DNA from: a virus
Virus record (IMG/VR): IMGVR_UViG_3300021963_000137
Span: 1-61,496 of that record
Length of the DNA stretch: 61,496 bases
Direction: 5' to 3' (one strand)
Shown: in pieces, positions 11,301 to 19,421 of the stretch
Numbering within the stretch: the stretch's first letter is position 1
Layout: each line of letters opens with the position of its first letter
Notes under the pieces: model-generated
What the model saw: the letters and a program-made list of their open reading frames with translations, nothing else
Told to the model about the DNA's origin: nothing
Databases searched by the model: none
Position numbers and translations under genes: made by a program

Positions 11301-11465
11301 TTTATGACCTAATGTTTGTCCAGCCTTACCAGCAGCTTCTACAAGTTTAATTTCATGTAGTTGTTGTTTACGGGCTTCCTCCCGTTCCATCTTAGCTGTT
11401 TCTCTGGCTTCTTGAGAAGCAAACTTTAAGTACTCTCTGTGTTGTTTAGCAGATAGTGGTCCCAT
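8370..11465 (-). CDS. Large internal virion / ejection protein, 1031 aa
   Basis: Large hydrophilic protein between the small core proteins and the 1433-aa protein, so probably part of the ejectosome. The N-terminus is a charged helix. Around residue 115 it has VPAMLTPGEAVIP, a motif often seen in large phage internal or tape-like proteins. Roughly residues 660-760 are an Ala/Lys/Glu/Arg-rich coiled coil, and near 830 there is a short Gly/Asp-rich linker. No catalytic motif was recognised. It starts one base after the stop of the gene before it. Confidence 0.65.
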   Translation of the reverse strand: MGPLSAKQHREYLKFASQEARETAKMEREEARKQQLHEIKLVEAAGKAGQTLGHKEDVHKYKMGTLGAPLKVKSPNPLAGTELFKRGQHMLPYQAEDAAKARKAAKQNTDTVPAMLTPGEAVIPEPAAQDPKNKPIIKRMVQEGRKANKTKKGFLEFRDGSINIVNSDVIPSRVQQAAGYKDGTKKVKGKGLAPDGFRYQNDNPTQGSISYEMPMPKGKGYMGEIPVYNQEISIRPSAMTEYTLDDNKGQYPSLVPTLSNKEVQLITQGQMNDAIANKAAAYRDMRVNAGQSPFSDRLGVKIPVGYTDTLYADGTSAVPQLMNYNEGTIQVPVPSLAYEHSDVPGSSFEDGTERVYDFNRGSSASYHYENGVEDVPESSPILEPTVIAGPVIDYQQKVIPENLVNISTTKDKIEDAVPRSAYPDVTADMKLKDVQAKINGSVSSEFDIPERPFKNVGMEVIEPLPMLAAKPKVVVEGKDRFPVPPPVVAKSVGGNNSTINMPVEPVAFIPDPNAKQAFNAEMQAIIDANEGKIVPPLKPEDDDTRPEYWIKQLKGSQKAVDKAIANKDDESAIDSLKDLFTYKGIKSVLGLNDQEVARLAVATVAGRAMGYDTARALSYGGRQAFETSLRRQAQEEANKRQDKQLAAQAEREDMRTAITLAGQAKADKKAEADRKLNEKRLSLAERKEEARAESEIQYRKFQQLKEDNKWTYEKSAAARKDQEHLSDNLQKYLAMDVSPAVRSQAMSMLKGNFETPEDWMNNMRAVTTYLAANVQHYPPGYGRKNGSGSDDDGEGGGKGKYPKKPDMMLVDGELMPVQYHKGQYQTMDGRLIPFNAVKSIEAHRYEEDTVARKVEALIPEGAKDKDGKPFNAKAVANNSNRILSSIPGGLTIDSKADVMNLAIPQLVESGLQDPDGIRKVIRSNIAKTTSPSDKDLWKPNGKNLSGKSMAEFTNALDRVIQNKYNKDNVVIDDQAAYEALKRAYKNIPADVRTKMEKSGYTQENYSTFQDWAIAETSGLPKWKSYTEPKKK

Positions 11466-11466
11466 T

Positions 11467-11988
11467 TTAAATCCATTTCATTGACTTGGCTAACATTAAT
11501 GCGCCTATACCCCAACCAACTGGTCCCATACTAGCAAGCATACCTGCTTCACCAGCAGCAGCACTACCACCAGCTAATGCAGTAGCTTCAGACATTGCGG
11601 CAGTTTGAGCCGCTGTAGTTGCAGCAGATCCAGCAGCGCCTGTACCTATACCTGCCATAGTGCTTGTTGGTGCAGCAACTGTTGGATAACTAGCCATAAC
11701 ACTCTGTTCTACTACAGGAGCGCCACCAGTACCAATAGGACCAGCTGTCATATCTTTATAGGCACCATAAGCATAATTACCACCTTTTTCAACACCTTTG
11801 TTAATAGCCATACTTCTTAATTGTTCTGCATCTCTATTAGGTTTTTCTTGTATAACCTGTCCTGGCTGCATTTGTTCGTTATTAGCTTGTAAAGGAACAA
11901 TAGTATTAGATAGAGGAGCAGCAACTAAAGGTTGTTGCGCTGATTGTGATGATTGATTTGCCCAATCCCAAGGATCATTGTTAATCAT
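11467..11988 (-). CDS. Small internal core / ejection protein, 173 aa
   Basis: N-terminal half is polar and Gln/Asn-rich. The C-terminal 70 residues are Ala/Gly-rich and hydrophobic, ending in a segment with GPVGWGIGALML that could span a membrane. This is reminiscent of T7 gp14, the ejected protein that forms the outer-membrane part of the channel, but similarity is by position and composition only. Its start overlaps the stop of the 230-aa gene by one base. Confidence 0.5.
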   Translation of the reverse strand: MINNDPWDWANQSSQSAQQPLVAAPLSNTIVPLQANNEQMQPGQVIQEKPNRDAEQLRSMAINKGVEKGGNYAYGAYKDMTAGPIGTGGAPVVEQSVMASYPTVAAPTSTMAGIGTGAAGSAATTAAQTAAMSEATALAGGSAAAGEAGMLASMGPVGWGIGALMLAKSMKWI

Positions 11989-12680
11989 TATTTACCTCCA
12001 CCAGTTTGAACTACTTGAGTAGATTGTCTTGCAGGATTACCATAAATACTTGAAGCAAATCGTTGATAGCCTTGCCATGCAGCATCTAATTCTTGTTGAT
12101 CAATAGCTCGTTTTTGTCCACCACTAGACTCTAACATTTTAATTAAGTTAGATTGATCAGAGGATAATGCAGCAGCATTTGTATTTAATCCTTGTTCAGC
12201 AGCAGCTTTATTTTGAATTATTTGTTGAGCAAACTTTGCTTTAGTAGCGTCTTCAGCAGAAGCATTAGCTAAGTTTTGTCTGTAAGAACCTAATGTTCCT
12301 GATGCACCATAGTCTTGACCAATTTTAGCAGCACCCATACCAACATCTAATTCAAGTGCGTTTTTAAGTTGATCAGCTCCACCTGTATTAGCCATGTCTT
12401 CTAAACGAGCACGCTGACCTGTTAATGTTCCTCTATTAGCTGCAACAGCTTTTTCTAAATCAGATAAGCCTGAATCCCAAGCTTTAGCTTGTAAATCACT
12501 TTTACCTGCTACTTTACTTAATTCACCTCTTTCAAAAAGAGTTTGTCCAGTACTTTGAACATTGCGTATCGCTGGTCTAAATTCTTCAGGAATGTTTTCT
12601 GTAGTAACTTCTTTTGTACCACCCCCTCCACCACTACCGCCATAACGCTTTGTAACTTTACCTATTTTCCATTTGCTCAT
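11988..12680 (-). CDS. Internal virion / ejection protein, 230 aa
   Basis: Basic N-terminus with a Gly run, then a mostly helical Ala/Gln-rich body without cysteines. It sits at the head of the ejection-protein block (230, 173, 1031, 1433, 1204 aa). SD AAGGAACATATAATG; the start overlaps the acetyltransferase-like gene by 23 bases. Specific function not recognised; a virion-core role is inferred from position. Confidence 0.5.
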   Translation of the reverse strand: MSKWKIGKVTKRYGGSGGGGGTKEVTTENIPEEFRPAIRNVQSTGQTLFERGELSKVAGKSDLQAKAWDSGLSDLEKAVAANRGTLTGQRARLEDMANTGGADQLKNALELDVGMGAAKIGQDYGASGTLGSYRQNLANASAEDATKAKFAQQIIQNKAAAEQGLNTNAAALSSDQSNLIKMLESSGGQKRAIDQQELDAAWQGYQRFASSIYGNPARQSTQVVQTGGGK

Positions 12681-13107
12681 TATATGTTCCTTCTAAATCT
12701 TTTCTCATAACTACGTATGCTTGTTTAAAACCAGGAACATACTTGGGTAATTCTTTTGCCCATCCTGGTCTTCCCCATTGTTCAATAGCTTTACATCCCA
12801 TTTGTTTTGCAAACTTTTCTACAGTGGGAAATACTTTAGATTGCTCTTCAAAATCTTTACCTGCAAAGGCTATAATATGAAGTGTTTTATATTGCGCATA
12901 TTGTATTACTTGTGTTAATGCGGCACCAACAATATTGTTATTGTTGTTACCTATCACCCAACAATGTGTAGTGTTATTAAGTATATTACGCATATGATCA
13001 GTTAAAGTAGATTCACTTTGACCTTTATCTATTGCTTTTTCTAACAAGCTGGAAATAGCAGCCCAGTGTTTTAAAACTAATTCTGGAGGTAGTATTACTA
13101 TTTCCAT
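12658..13107 (-). CDS. GNAT-like acetyltransferase-fold protein, 149 aa
   Basis: Residues 1-135 have the alternating pattern of a GNAT fold: an N-terminal helix pair, a CWVIGNN...IVGAAL strand pair, LHIIAFAGKD, then EKFAKQMGCKAIEQWGR and a C-terminal YVVMRKDL strand. The strict acetyl-CoA loop Q/RxxGxG/A is not clear, so it may be a structural relative rather than an enzyme. Similar proteins are common beside ejection-protein genes in podoviruses, where they are thought to help virion assembly. SD AAAGGAATAAGT before the ATG. Confidence 0.55.
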   Translation of the reverse strand: MEIVILPPELVLKHWAAISSLLEKAIDKGQSESTLTDHMRNILNNTTHCWVIGNNNNNIVGAALTQVIQYAQYKTLHIIAFAGKDFEEQSKVFPTVEKFAKQMGCKAIEQWGRPGWAKELPKYVPGFKQAYVVMRKDLEGTYNEQMENR

Positions 13108-13131
13108 ACTTATTCCTTTTAATATTATTTG

Positions 13132-13779
13132 TTAATAAAATTCTTCAATGATTACAACGCCAGCAGCTCCTGCTCCTCCAGATTGTCCAGGGTTACCAGA
13201 TTGACCACCACCTCCACCACCGCCATAGGCTTGTCCAGCGCCACCTGCACTATTTAAATTAGCAAGTCCACCACCACCTAAGCTAGAGGATCCACCTATT
13301 CCACCTGGGCCATAAGTACTACCACTATACACATGACCAACTGAACCACCTTGTCCACCAATATTTATATTACCGTTTGATCCTACGCCACCTGCACCAC
13401 CAATACCATATGATGCGCTTGACCCGCCTGTTGCAGAAATTACTGTGATAGGTGAACTTCCAAAAGATGAGGTTCCACCAGCTCCTCCAACTACATATGG
13501 ATGTGTTGAGGACAAAGAGCTTGCTGAATAATAACGGATAGCTGTGCCTCCACCACCTCCTCCAGCGCCGCCAGGAGTAGTACCTCCACTAGTGTTTGTT
13601 CCACCATTACCACCTCCACCAACAACAGTTACTTTTATTGATTTAAGACCTGTAGGCTTTGACCAAGTACCTGATGATGTGTAAACGTTTATAAGGTTAA
13701 CTCCTGTAGATCCAGAAGATGTTTGTGAAGAAGAATCAGGAAATGTTATTCCTGAAGAATTGATTGTTGTTGTTGCCAT
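13132..13779 (-). CDS. Glycine-rich fibre-tip / adhesin-like protein, 215 aa
   Basis: Begins with a short beta segment ending TWSKPTGLKSIKVTVVGG, followed by repeated Gly runs broken by Thr/Ser/Asn, and ends AGVVIIEEFY. This layout matches glycine-rich phage receptor-binding or tail-tip proteins in which Gly tracts pack as polyglycine helices. It follows the 718-aa fibre and a 120-aa fibre-associated protein. It is the second glycine-rich protein in the genome (see 20725-21732). SD AAGGAAAAATATG. Confidence 0.65.
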   Translation of the reverse strand: MATTTINSSGITFPDSSSQTSSGSTGVNLINVYTSSGTWSKPTGLKSIKVTVVGGGGNGGTNTSGGTTPGGAGGGGGGTAIRYYSASSLSSTHPYVVGGAGGTSSFGSSPITVISATGGSSASYGIGGAGGVGSNGNINIGGQGGSVGHVYSGSTYGPGGIGGSSSLGGGGLANLNSAGGAGQAYGGGGGGGQSGNPGQSGGAGAAGVVIIEEFY

Positions 13780-13787
13780 ATTTTTCC

Positions 13788-14150
13788 TTAACTTCCTGAG
13801 ACTGCACCACCAGCACTAATTGAATTATTTGTAGTAATTGCTCCAGTAGAGGCAATAGTTACTAAGGTTGTTGATCCATACTTAATAAGTAAATTACCAC
13901 CTGATTCAGTTATTGAAAAGTTTGTTGATACTAAGCTAGGTGCTGATCCTGTAATACTAATAGGCCATGTTCCTGTTGCTGTTGTACCAGAGTTTGAAGG
14001 TACATTTAAACTTGTTCTAGCATCTGCGGCTGTTGCTGCATTAGTGCCACCTTTAGAAAGAGGAACTACAGCATTTAATACAGTAGGAGGTACTTGACCC
14101 GAAGTATCTACCGAATTAGCAAAATTTGCTAAATTAACTGCTTGTGTCAT
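13788..14150 (-). CDS. Tail-fibre-associated protein, 120 aa
   Basis: Starts MTQAVNLANFANSVDTSGQ and contains VVPLSKGGTNAATAADAR, a phrase typical of phage tail-fibre proteins; the rest is Ser/Thr/Gly beta-rich sequence. The start overlaps the end of the 718-aa fibre gene by 17 bases. Probably a short fibre component or connector. Confidence 0.6.
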   Translation of the reverse strand: MTQAVNLANFANSVDTSGQVPPTVLNAVVPLSKGGTNAATAADARTSLNVPSNSGTTATGTWPISITGSAPSLVSTNFSITESGGNLLIKYGSTTLVTIASTGAITTNNSISAGGAVSGS

Positions 14151-16290
14151 TTGTTTGACCTTTCACTTGTAAACGTAGTTCATCTATTTGATCTTGCATA
14201 ACTTTGAACATATCTGCTATTGTTGGTTTTTGATCTATTACAACAGGCATATCCATACCTAATACACCCGCAGCGCTTACAGAAGATGCTGATGCTTCGC
14301 CATATTTATTAAATGAACAATATTGGTAAGGTTGTCCTGCAATATTTAATGTACCTATTTCAGTTAAATTGTATGATGTTGATGTTGATCCAGGAATTGA
14401 ATAATCTGATGTTGGCCTTAACAATACCCCATTAAGAAACATTAAATGCGAATTTCTATAATAAGGAGTTGGAAACACTACATTGTTAGAAGATATAATT
14501 GTTTCAGTAATGTTTTCACCAAATATAAGGACACTAGAGGCATTAAAAGAAAAAGTAACTACATCACAATTACCACCTTTAGATGCTGTTCTTAATATAT
14601 ATCCTTGAGCTGTTCCAAAATAATCATAATCACTATCAACAATTAAAGTACCATTTATAAATAATAACTCAGAACCATTAGCAGAAGTTGATGATATATA
14701 AGTTTGTCCATCTGTTAATGTAGAACTAGTTGTTATAAAAGGAACTTTATCAGCAGACGTAGCACCATCAATTAAACGAATATAATATATTGCTATTTTA
14801 TCATTTACTGCACAGGCATTTGTAAATGTTACTGTGGTTGTAGTTCTTGTATAATCAGTCCCTGGCTTAAGAAATGCACCATTCCTAAATACTAATATCT
14901 GATTTGTTTGTGCGTTAGAAAAAGTAAATACTGTTTGTCCTGATGTTGCAGTAGTAAGCATTGAACTAAATAATACTTGATCAGAAGCACCTGTTCTATA
15001 TACTCTACCAAATTGATCTACACCAATAGTAGCTGTTGTAGTAATATCAATATCAAAACCACTAGTAGTTGATCCTTGCCCATATGGTGTTAAATTAACA
15101 TTAGTAATACCAGTAGTGTTAGTATAATAGGAAATATTACCATCAGTAGGGCTTGTAATACCTGTAACAACAGATCCTGTTCTTTGATACATATCAATGT
15201 AATCAATTAAATCAGATTGCTCACATATATTTTGCCAACCAGAATTGTCTGGAGCATTTTGAGTTAAACTAAATTGAACTACATTAGATGAATTAGTTCT
15301 TACCCATAAATTAACTGTAGTTAAAAATGTTCCACCTGCTGCAAACCATGTATAATCAGCAGGATTATTATCTACTGTTAATACATCAGATGCTTGTAAA
15401 CCATAATAAGTTTTACCTGAAGGATTATTACTAATACTTGTTCCTGTAATACTAGTAGCATATTGCACTAATAAATATCTGTATGGTGATTCAATAATAA
15501 GTGGTGCTTCAGATATAATACCAATAGTATCTACTGTGCCTAAGGTTGATACATCTAAATTGAGTACATCCCCTTTGTATTCAAGATATCCTAACGGTCT
15601 TGTTTGTGCAGGTAATACATCAATATTACGCCCACCATAAGCTCTATAATATAGCTCATAAGTGGTTCCAAAGGTAAAAGGTGACCAATCAAACAAAGTT
15701 GGATCTACTGAAGTAGAACCATCAGTGCTTGTATATATACCATAATAAGTTTTATTTGTAGGTGTTGTAGATAAACCTGTGCCTACAGAATCATCTGCAT
15801 ATCTAATAATTAAATATTGATTAAATACTGCAGATGGATTATCTAAATCAATAGATCTTTGAGGTACAATTCTCCATTGTCTGCTATCGTCAGGTGCCTC
15901 TGTAGATACTGCAAATGTTGCAAATCGTCCACCAGTAGTAGCTACCCATAATACTTTACTAATACCAAATCCACCATCAGCTACTTCATACCATGTGTAT
16001 GCTGCTGGATTTAAACTTTCAATAACCGTATCATCATTCCTAACACCAAACCATGTTCTTGAATAAGGGTTATCAGATATATTTGTACCAATAGCATCAT
16101 CAGCATATTTGACATCAAGATATCTATAAAGATAGCCAACAAGATTTCCTGAATTATCAGCTATTGAACCAGTACTAGTATTAGTAGATACTACTGAATT
16201 TGAAATACTAGAATTATTTTGATAATCTAAAAATACTTGAGTTAAAAAAGAATTTAAATCTGTGTTATCCGTGATAGGTGGATTAAGCAT
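14134..16290 (-). CDS. Tail fibre / tailspike-like protein with triplicated domain, 718 aa
   Basis: Beta-rich, Ser/Thr/Asn/Tyr-rich protein without catalytic motifs. Residues about 55-137, 158-235 and 270-350 are three divergent copies of one unit: YRYLDVKYADDAIGT, QYLIIRYADDSVGT and YRYLLVQYATSITGT, each followed by NP..(R/K)T(W/Y)(F/Y)G and an aromatic NPAxYTW-like end. The C-terminus (MQDQIDELRLQVK) is a short coiled coil. It begins one base from the nozzle-like gene. Likely a peripheral fibre or baseplate adhesin. Confidence 0.65.
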   Translation of the reverse strand: MLNPPITDNTDLNSFLTQVFLDYQNNSSISNSVVSTNTSTGSIADNSGNLVGYLYRYLDVKYADDAIGTNISDNPYSRTWFGVRNDDTVIESLNPAAYTWYEVADGGFGISKVLWVATTGGRFATFAVSTEAPDDSRQWRIVPQRSIDLDNPSAVFNQYLIIRYADDSVGTGLSTTPTNKTYYGIYTSTDGSTSVDPTLFDWSPFTFGTTYELYYRAYGGRNIDVLPAQTRPLGYLEYKGDVLNLDVSTLGTVDTIGIISEAPLIIESPYRYLLVQYATSITGTSISNNPSGKTYYGLQASDVLTVDNNPADYTWFAAGGTFLTTVNLWVRTNSSNVVQFSLTQNAPDNSGWQNICEQSDLIDYIDMYQRTGSVVTGITSPTDGNISYYTNTTGITNVNLTPYGQGSTTSGFDIDITTTATIGVDQFGRVYRTGASDQVLFSSMLTTATSGQTVFTFSNAQTNQILVFRNGAFLKPGTDYTRTTTTVTFTNACAVNDKIAIYYIRLIDGATSADKVPFITTSSTLTDGQTYISSTSANGSELLFINGTLIVDSDYDYFGTAQGYILRTASKGGNCDVVTFSFNASSVLIFGENITETIISSNNVVFPTPYYRNSHLMFLNGVLLRPTSDYSIPGSTSTSYNLTEIGTLNIAGQPYQYCSFNKYGEASASSVSAAGVLGMDMPVVIDQKPTIADMFKVMQDQIDELRLQVKGQTNDTSS

Positions 16291-16291
16291 T

Positions 16292-17833
16292 TTATCTCCT
16301 ATCTATTTGTTTAGAATCAAGTGACATAGTAGCTAAACGCCAATAGCCAGTGGTTGTTATTCTGTAATTCATTACACGACCATATACTCTTGGATCAACT
16401 TTGTAACCCTGAGATTTTTCATTGTTAGGTAAAAATGTAAATGTATCTTTTAAATCAGGATCATCTATTGATAAATCAATATTATCTACATAATTGTTTT
16501 GCCCTATTACTCTTATAGTAATACTTGCATTACTAGGTACTTGATCAAATATAGGATACACAGAACTAATCATTGTACTTCCAGTAACATCCCCTGTGTT
16601 TAATTTTTTCTTTTCAATATAAGATGTATATGCGACTAATGCTGAACCATTCCACATTAAATAATTGCTATCTGTTACTAATGTTTGTGTTGTATTAGTA
16701 CACATGTATATTACTTCAGTTCCATATTGAAATGTAGTAGATACATTAGCAGGACCAGTAAATGCGTAAGTTAAAGATGGTAATGTTCTTTTAGACCATG
16801 TGTTATTTTTGTAATTAAACACTAAAGCTTCATTACATACTGTAGAAGAGCCTTTAGGGTAGTTAATCCATATTTCTTTATAAAAAGAATTTTTAACTAG
16901 ATGTACTTTATTAATATAATTTTTATTTAAATTATTAAAGAAATATTTTTTAATTCTAAAGTCAGCAATAGACTCAATAGCGCCTGAACCATTATGTGTG
17001 TATATATCATTACGATCAACAACAAAATGTTTACCATCAACTTCAATAACACAATCAGTACTTAAAATACCATATGACTTACTATAAGGAGATACTCTAG
17101 TATTAGCACCAATAGTAAGTATGTTAATACAATCAGAAGAATATATGTACATATTTCCTCTTAGCTCACACATATCTAAGATAGGAGATGTAGAGCTTAT
17201 TTCAAATTCATCTGCTGTGTCTGTTGTAAAACCTGGTTGCCATACAGAAGGTACTGAGCCTGTAGCAGCTTGAACTGATACTCTAACAGTGCTAGGTGCA
17301 TAAGTTAAAATACCACTTTGATTTAATGTTAAGTTAGCTGCAACTAATGAGTAACCTAATGATCTAATAACTTTAGCTGTTACTGTTAAACCTGATACAT
17401 AATTCCATCCTGGTAATGGTTGAAAGGTATTATCTGCAGAAAGACTGCCATATAAACAATATAATGGAGTAGTAGCACCATTGTTAAGAATAACGGCATA
17501 ACCACCATTAAATAAAGTACCTTGCCAATCACTATTTGTATATGATCCAGACCCACTAGAAAACATAGATGAAGTATTTCCAGCAGAATCTACTCTAACT
17601 ATATTTCCATTTTTAGCAAATATATTGTACCCTGTGTCTGGTCTTCTCCAATGAATTCCATAGTCAGGTGCAATAGCAACAGTTCTGGAAGTGGTTTCCC
17701 CAGTAGTTGCTTGTACAGACTCGTCATCAAATCTTATATTTAGTACGTCTGTAAAAGTGTTCATTGGTAGGATCATAGGAGGCATATCTGCGTTCCACCC
17801 ACCCCTACCAAATTGTTCTATAGGTGTAGCCAT
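16292..17833 (-). CDS. Tail nozzle / tubular-type structural protein, 513 aa
   Basis: Opens with IEQFGRGGWNADMPPMILP and a DVLNIRF stretch, then repeated beta blades (GWNYVSG, NMYIYSSDCINILTIG, GKHFVVDRNDIYTHNG, YKEIWINYPKG, NNTWSKRTLP). This is the pattern of beta-propeller tail-nozzle proteins of podoviruses (T7 gp12-like role). SD AAGGAAG before the ATG; a phage-type promoter lies 20-37 bases upstream, making it the first gene of a late unit that includes the fibres and ejection proteins. Confidence 0.65.
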   Translation of the reverse strand: MATPIEQFGRGGWNADMPPMILPMNTFTDVLNIRFDDESVQATTGETTSRTVAIAPDYGIHWRRPDTGYNIFAKNGNIVRVDSAGNTSSMFSSGSGSYTNSDWQGTLFNGGYAVILNNGATTPLYCLYGSLSADNTFQPLPGWNYVSGLTVTAKVIRSLGYSLVAANLTLNQSGILTYAPSTVRVSVQAATGSVPSVWQPGFTTDTADEFEISSTSPILDMCELRGNMYIYSSDCINILTIGANTRVSPYSKSYGILSTDCVIEVDGKHFVVDRNDIYTHNGSGAIESIADFRIKKYFFNNLNKNYINKVHLVKNSFYKEIWINYPKGSSTVCNEALVFNYKNNTWSKRTLPSLTYAFTGPANVSTTFQYGTEVIYMCTNTTQTLVTDSNYLMWNGSALVAYTSYIEKKKLNTGDVTGSTMISSVYPIFDQVPSNASITIRVIGQNNYVDNIDLSIDDPDLKDTFTFLPNNEKSQGYKVDPRVYGRVMNYRITTTGYWRLATMSLDSKQIDRR

Positions 17834-17852
17834 TAGGTTCTTCCTTTGTTTT

Positions 17853-17870
17853 GTTTCCTATTAGGGGTCT
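17853..17870 (-). promoter_or_regulatory. Phage RNA polymerase promoter, late unit
   Basis: Minus-strand sequence AGACCCCTAATAGGAAAC, matching the repeated element GTCCCCTAATAGG. It lies in the 38-base gap between the endolysin stop and the 513-aa tail gene and points at that gene. By analogy with T7 (CACTATAGGGA) transcription would start at the GG, giving a leader of about 20 nt that includes the SD. Confidence 0.65.
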
Positions 17871-17871
17871 T

Positions 17872-18336
17872 CTACGGTTGTAAGCCTTTAAGGTAAACTG
17901 TTTTACCATTTTGTTTTACAGCAGTTAAACACTCACATTTAAGATTATTAGGGTCATATGATACGTGTACCCATCCTGAGTCAGGTATCCCTTGTGTATA
18001 AAATTCAAGAATTAATTGTGTAAATTTAAAGTTGTCTTTAATATATTGAGCTAGGTCACCATTAGCTACACCTACAACCTCGATATCCGCAGCCATACCT
18101 TTACAATGGTCTGATGTCTTTGACCCGCCTACAGCAGCATTAGATTCAGGTGAACGATAAGCACTATTAACAGTTACTTTACCATAGTGGTCTCTCACAG
18201 GCTGTAATACCTTTTCACATAATACTTTTAAATTATTTAATGCAGTATCATCAGGAGTATTATCTAAGCCCAGTCTTGTGGCTGTTTCTGATTTAGTTAA
18301 TTCTTTTAAAGAAAAGTTAGTGCTTAACTGGGTCAT
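17872..18336 (-). CDS. Endolysin, M15-type peptidase, 154 aa
   Basis: Peptidase M15-type L-alanyl-D-glutamate or D-Ala endopeptidase that cuts peptidoglycan cross-links at lysis. The zinc motif is visible: H77 (SKTSDHCKG), D84 (MAADIEV), and H124 in GWVHVSYD, with the usual VNSAYRSPESN substrate strand before it. Length fits the single-domain family; no signal peptide, so a holin is needed. Its start lies inside the end of the i-spanin gene (20-base overlap), completing the lysis cassette. Confidence 0.88.
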   Translation of the reverse strand: MTQLSTNFSLKELTKSETATRLGLDNTPDDTALNNLKVLCEKVLQPVRDHYGKVTVNSAYRSPESNAAVGGSKTSDHCKGMAADIEVVGVANGDLAQYIKDNFKFTQLILEFYTQGIPDSGWVHVSYDPNNLKCECLTAVKQNGKTVYLKGLQP

Positions 18337-18799
18337 TTAATTTATCCTTAATTTCATTATATTGACTGATACAAACATTTAATTTACGAATAGCAGTGTC
18401 ACCCTCTGCAACTATTGAGATAAGATCTTGAGCAACCTGTCTGTCAAGTTCGGCTCGTGTTTCTCCTGAGTTACTTCTACTGGGAGTGGAGGTATCTGAG
18501 GTGGTTGATACACTACAGTCGGGGGCTTTGGTGGAGATAGGAAGGAACAACTTGCGCTCACCATTAGCAACGGCAACACGAAGGTTAGCAATTTTCTTTT
18601 CAGCATCTTTTTCTTTCTTTCTTAATACAGTAGCATATGTTGTTGCCACTTCACCCATCTGTTTTTCTTTTTCTCTGGCAACATCATTTGCGGCAGATAC
18701 TTGTAGTGCTGTCTCTACTCCTGCATCATAGCTACCTTTCCAATACCCTAAACCAAGGGCTATTAGTATAGCTATAATACATGCTAATATTGTTTTCAT
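18317..18799 (-). CDS. Inner-membrane spanin (Rz-like), 160 aa
   Basis: Start chosen at the ATG ending at 18799, with SD GGAG, which gives MKTILACIIAILIALGLGYW, an N-terminal signal-anchor. A charged coiled coil follows (about 35-85) and a helical C-terminal domain. An out-of-frame lipoprotein gene is nested inside it, the classic Rz/Rz1 arrangement. The i-spanin and o-spanin span the periplasm and fuse inner and outer membranes at the last step of Gram-negative lysis. Confidence 0.85.
   Translation of the reverse strand: MKTILACIIAILIALGLGYWKGSYDAGVETALQVSAANDVAREKEKQMGEVATTYATVLRKKEKDAEKKIANLRVAVANGERKLFLPISTKAPDCSVSTTSDTSTPSRSNSGETRAELDRQVAQDLISIVAEGDTAIRKLNVCISQYNEIKDKLNDPVKH
18412..18606 (-). 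CDS. Outer-membrane lipoprotein spanin (Rz1-like), 64 aa
   Basis: Entirely embedded in the i-spanin gene in another frame. It starts MLKRKLLTFVLPLLMVSASC, a lipoprotein signal with Cys20, then a Pro-rich stretch (SPPKPPTVVYQPPQIPPLP), the hallmark of Rz1. The lipobox -3 residue (Ser) is not the usual Leu, a minor oddity. Confidence 0.83.
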   Translation of the reverse strand: MLKRKLLTFVLPLLMVSASCSFLSPPKPPTVVYQPPQIPPLPVEVTQEKHEPNLTDRLLKILSQ

Positions 18800-19122
18800 T
18801 CTCCGTGCATCTTTCCTCTGGTATACGCTTGAGCAGCCATAAACGCAACAACAATAGTAGTCATACCAGCACAATAAGTAGTTAATAATCCTGTTAATGC
18901 AGATACTTTATCTAACATAAATAAACTAGAACCAAATAGAATAGTAAGTACAACAGGGAGTCCTAAAGCAAACCATGCCATAATACGCTGTTGATCAGCC
19001 ATTTTATCCATGTTCTCAATCATCATCATTCGTTCTGAACGAGACAATTCTTCATCACTTACAATACCATCTTTGTCACTGTCAAACTGATTGTATACTG
19101 AATCTTTTTCTAGTTGCTTCAT
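18796..19122 (-). CDS. EF-hand membrane protein, candidate holin, 108 aa
   Basis: N-terminal single EF-hand loop with canonical ligands D14, D16, D18, G19 and E25 (DSDKDGIVSDEE), a basic/Met-rich helix, then two hydrophobic segments (about 47-68 and 74-97) and a short charged tail. It overlaps the i-spanin start by four bases (ATGA) and sits in the lysis cassette, so a class II holin with a possible Ca2+/Mg2+-sensing head is the best guess. Holin activity is inferred. Confidence 0.6.
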   Translation of the reverse strand: MKQLEKDSVYNQFDSDKDGIVSDEELSRSERMMMIENMDKMADQQRIMAWFALGLPVVLTILFGSSLFMLDKVSALTGLLTTYCAGMTTIVVAFMAAQAYTRGKMHGE

Positions 19123-19421
19123 TAATTATCCTTTGATTTTGATTGTTTACGTTCTATTTGTTTTTGTATTTGTTCTGTCTTTTGAAGAAGTGCTTGAGCC
19201 TTAAGCTCTGTTTCATATGCCCTAGAAAACAATAAAGCACCTATAGGCAATAATATAGTAACTAATACACAAGCAGCAACCCATCCTAAATACCACATTG
19301 GAGACTCCTCTAAAGGGTTAGGTACAGGAACCACAGGTGGAGGTATCCAGCTAGGAATATCACTGCCAACACCCATGCTACTGTTATTTTTGTTTGTTTT
19401 TCTAACTGCCTTTGTTGCCAT
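19122..19421 (-). CDS. Single-pass membrane protein in lysis cassette, 99 aa
   Basis: Pro-rich N-terminus (PSWIPPPVVPVPNP), one strong membrane segment (about 43-66) and a Lys/Gln coiled-coil tail. SD CAGGAGCTATG. Its first 112 bases overlap the end of the 228-aa gene in another frame, so this DNA encodes two proteins. Its own stop abuts the EF-hand gene start. Role unknown; lysis or virion membrane function inferred from position. Confidence 0.55.
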   Translation of the reverse strand: MATKAVRKTNKNNSSMGVGSDIPSWIPPPVVPVPNPLEESPMWYLGWVAACVLVTILLPIGALLFSRAYETELKAQALLQKTEQIQKQIERKQSKSKDN

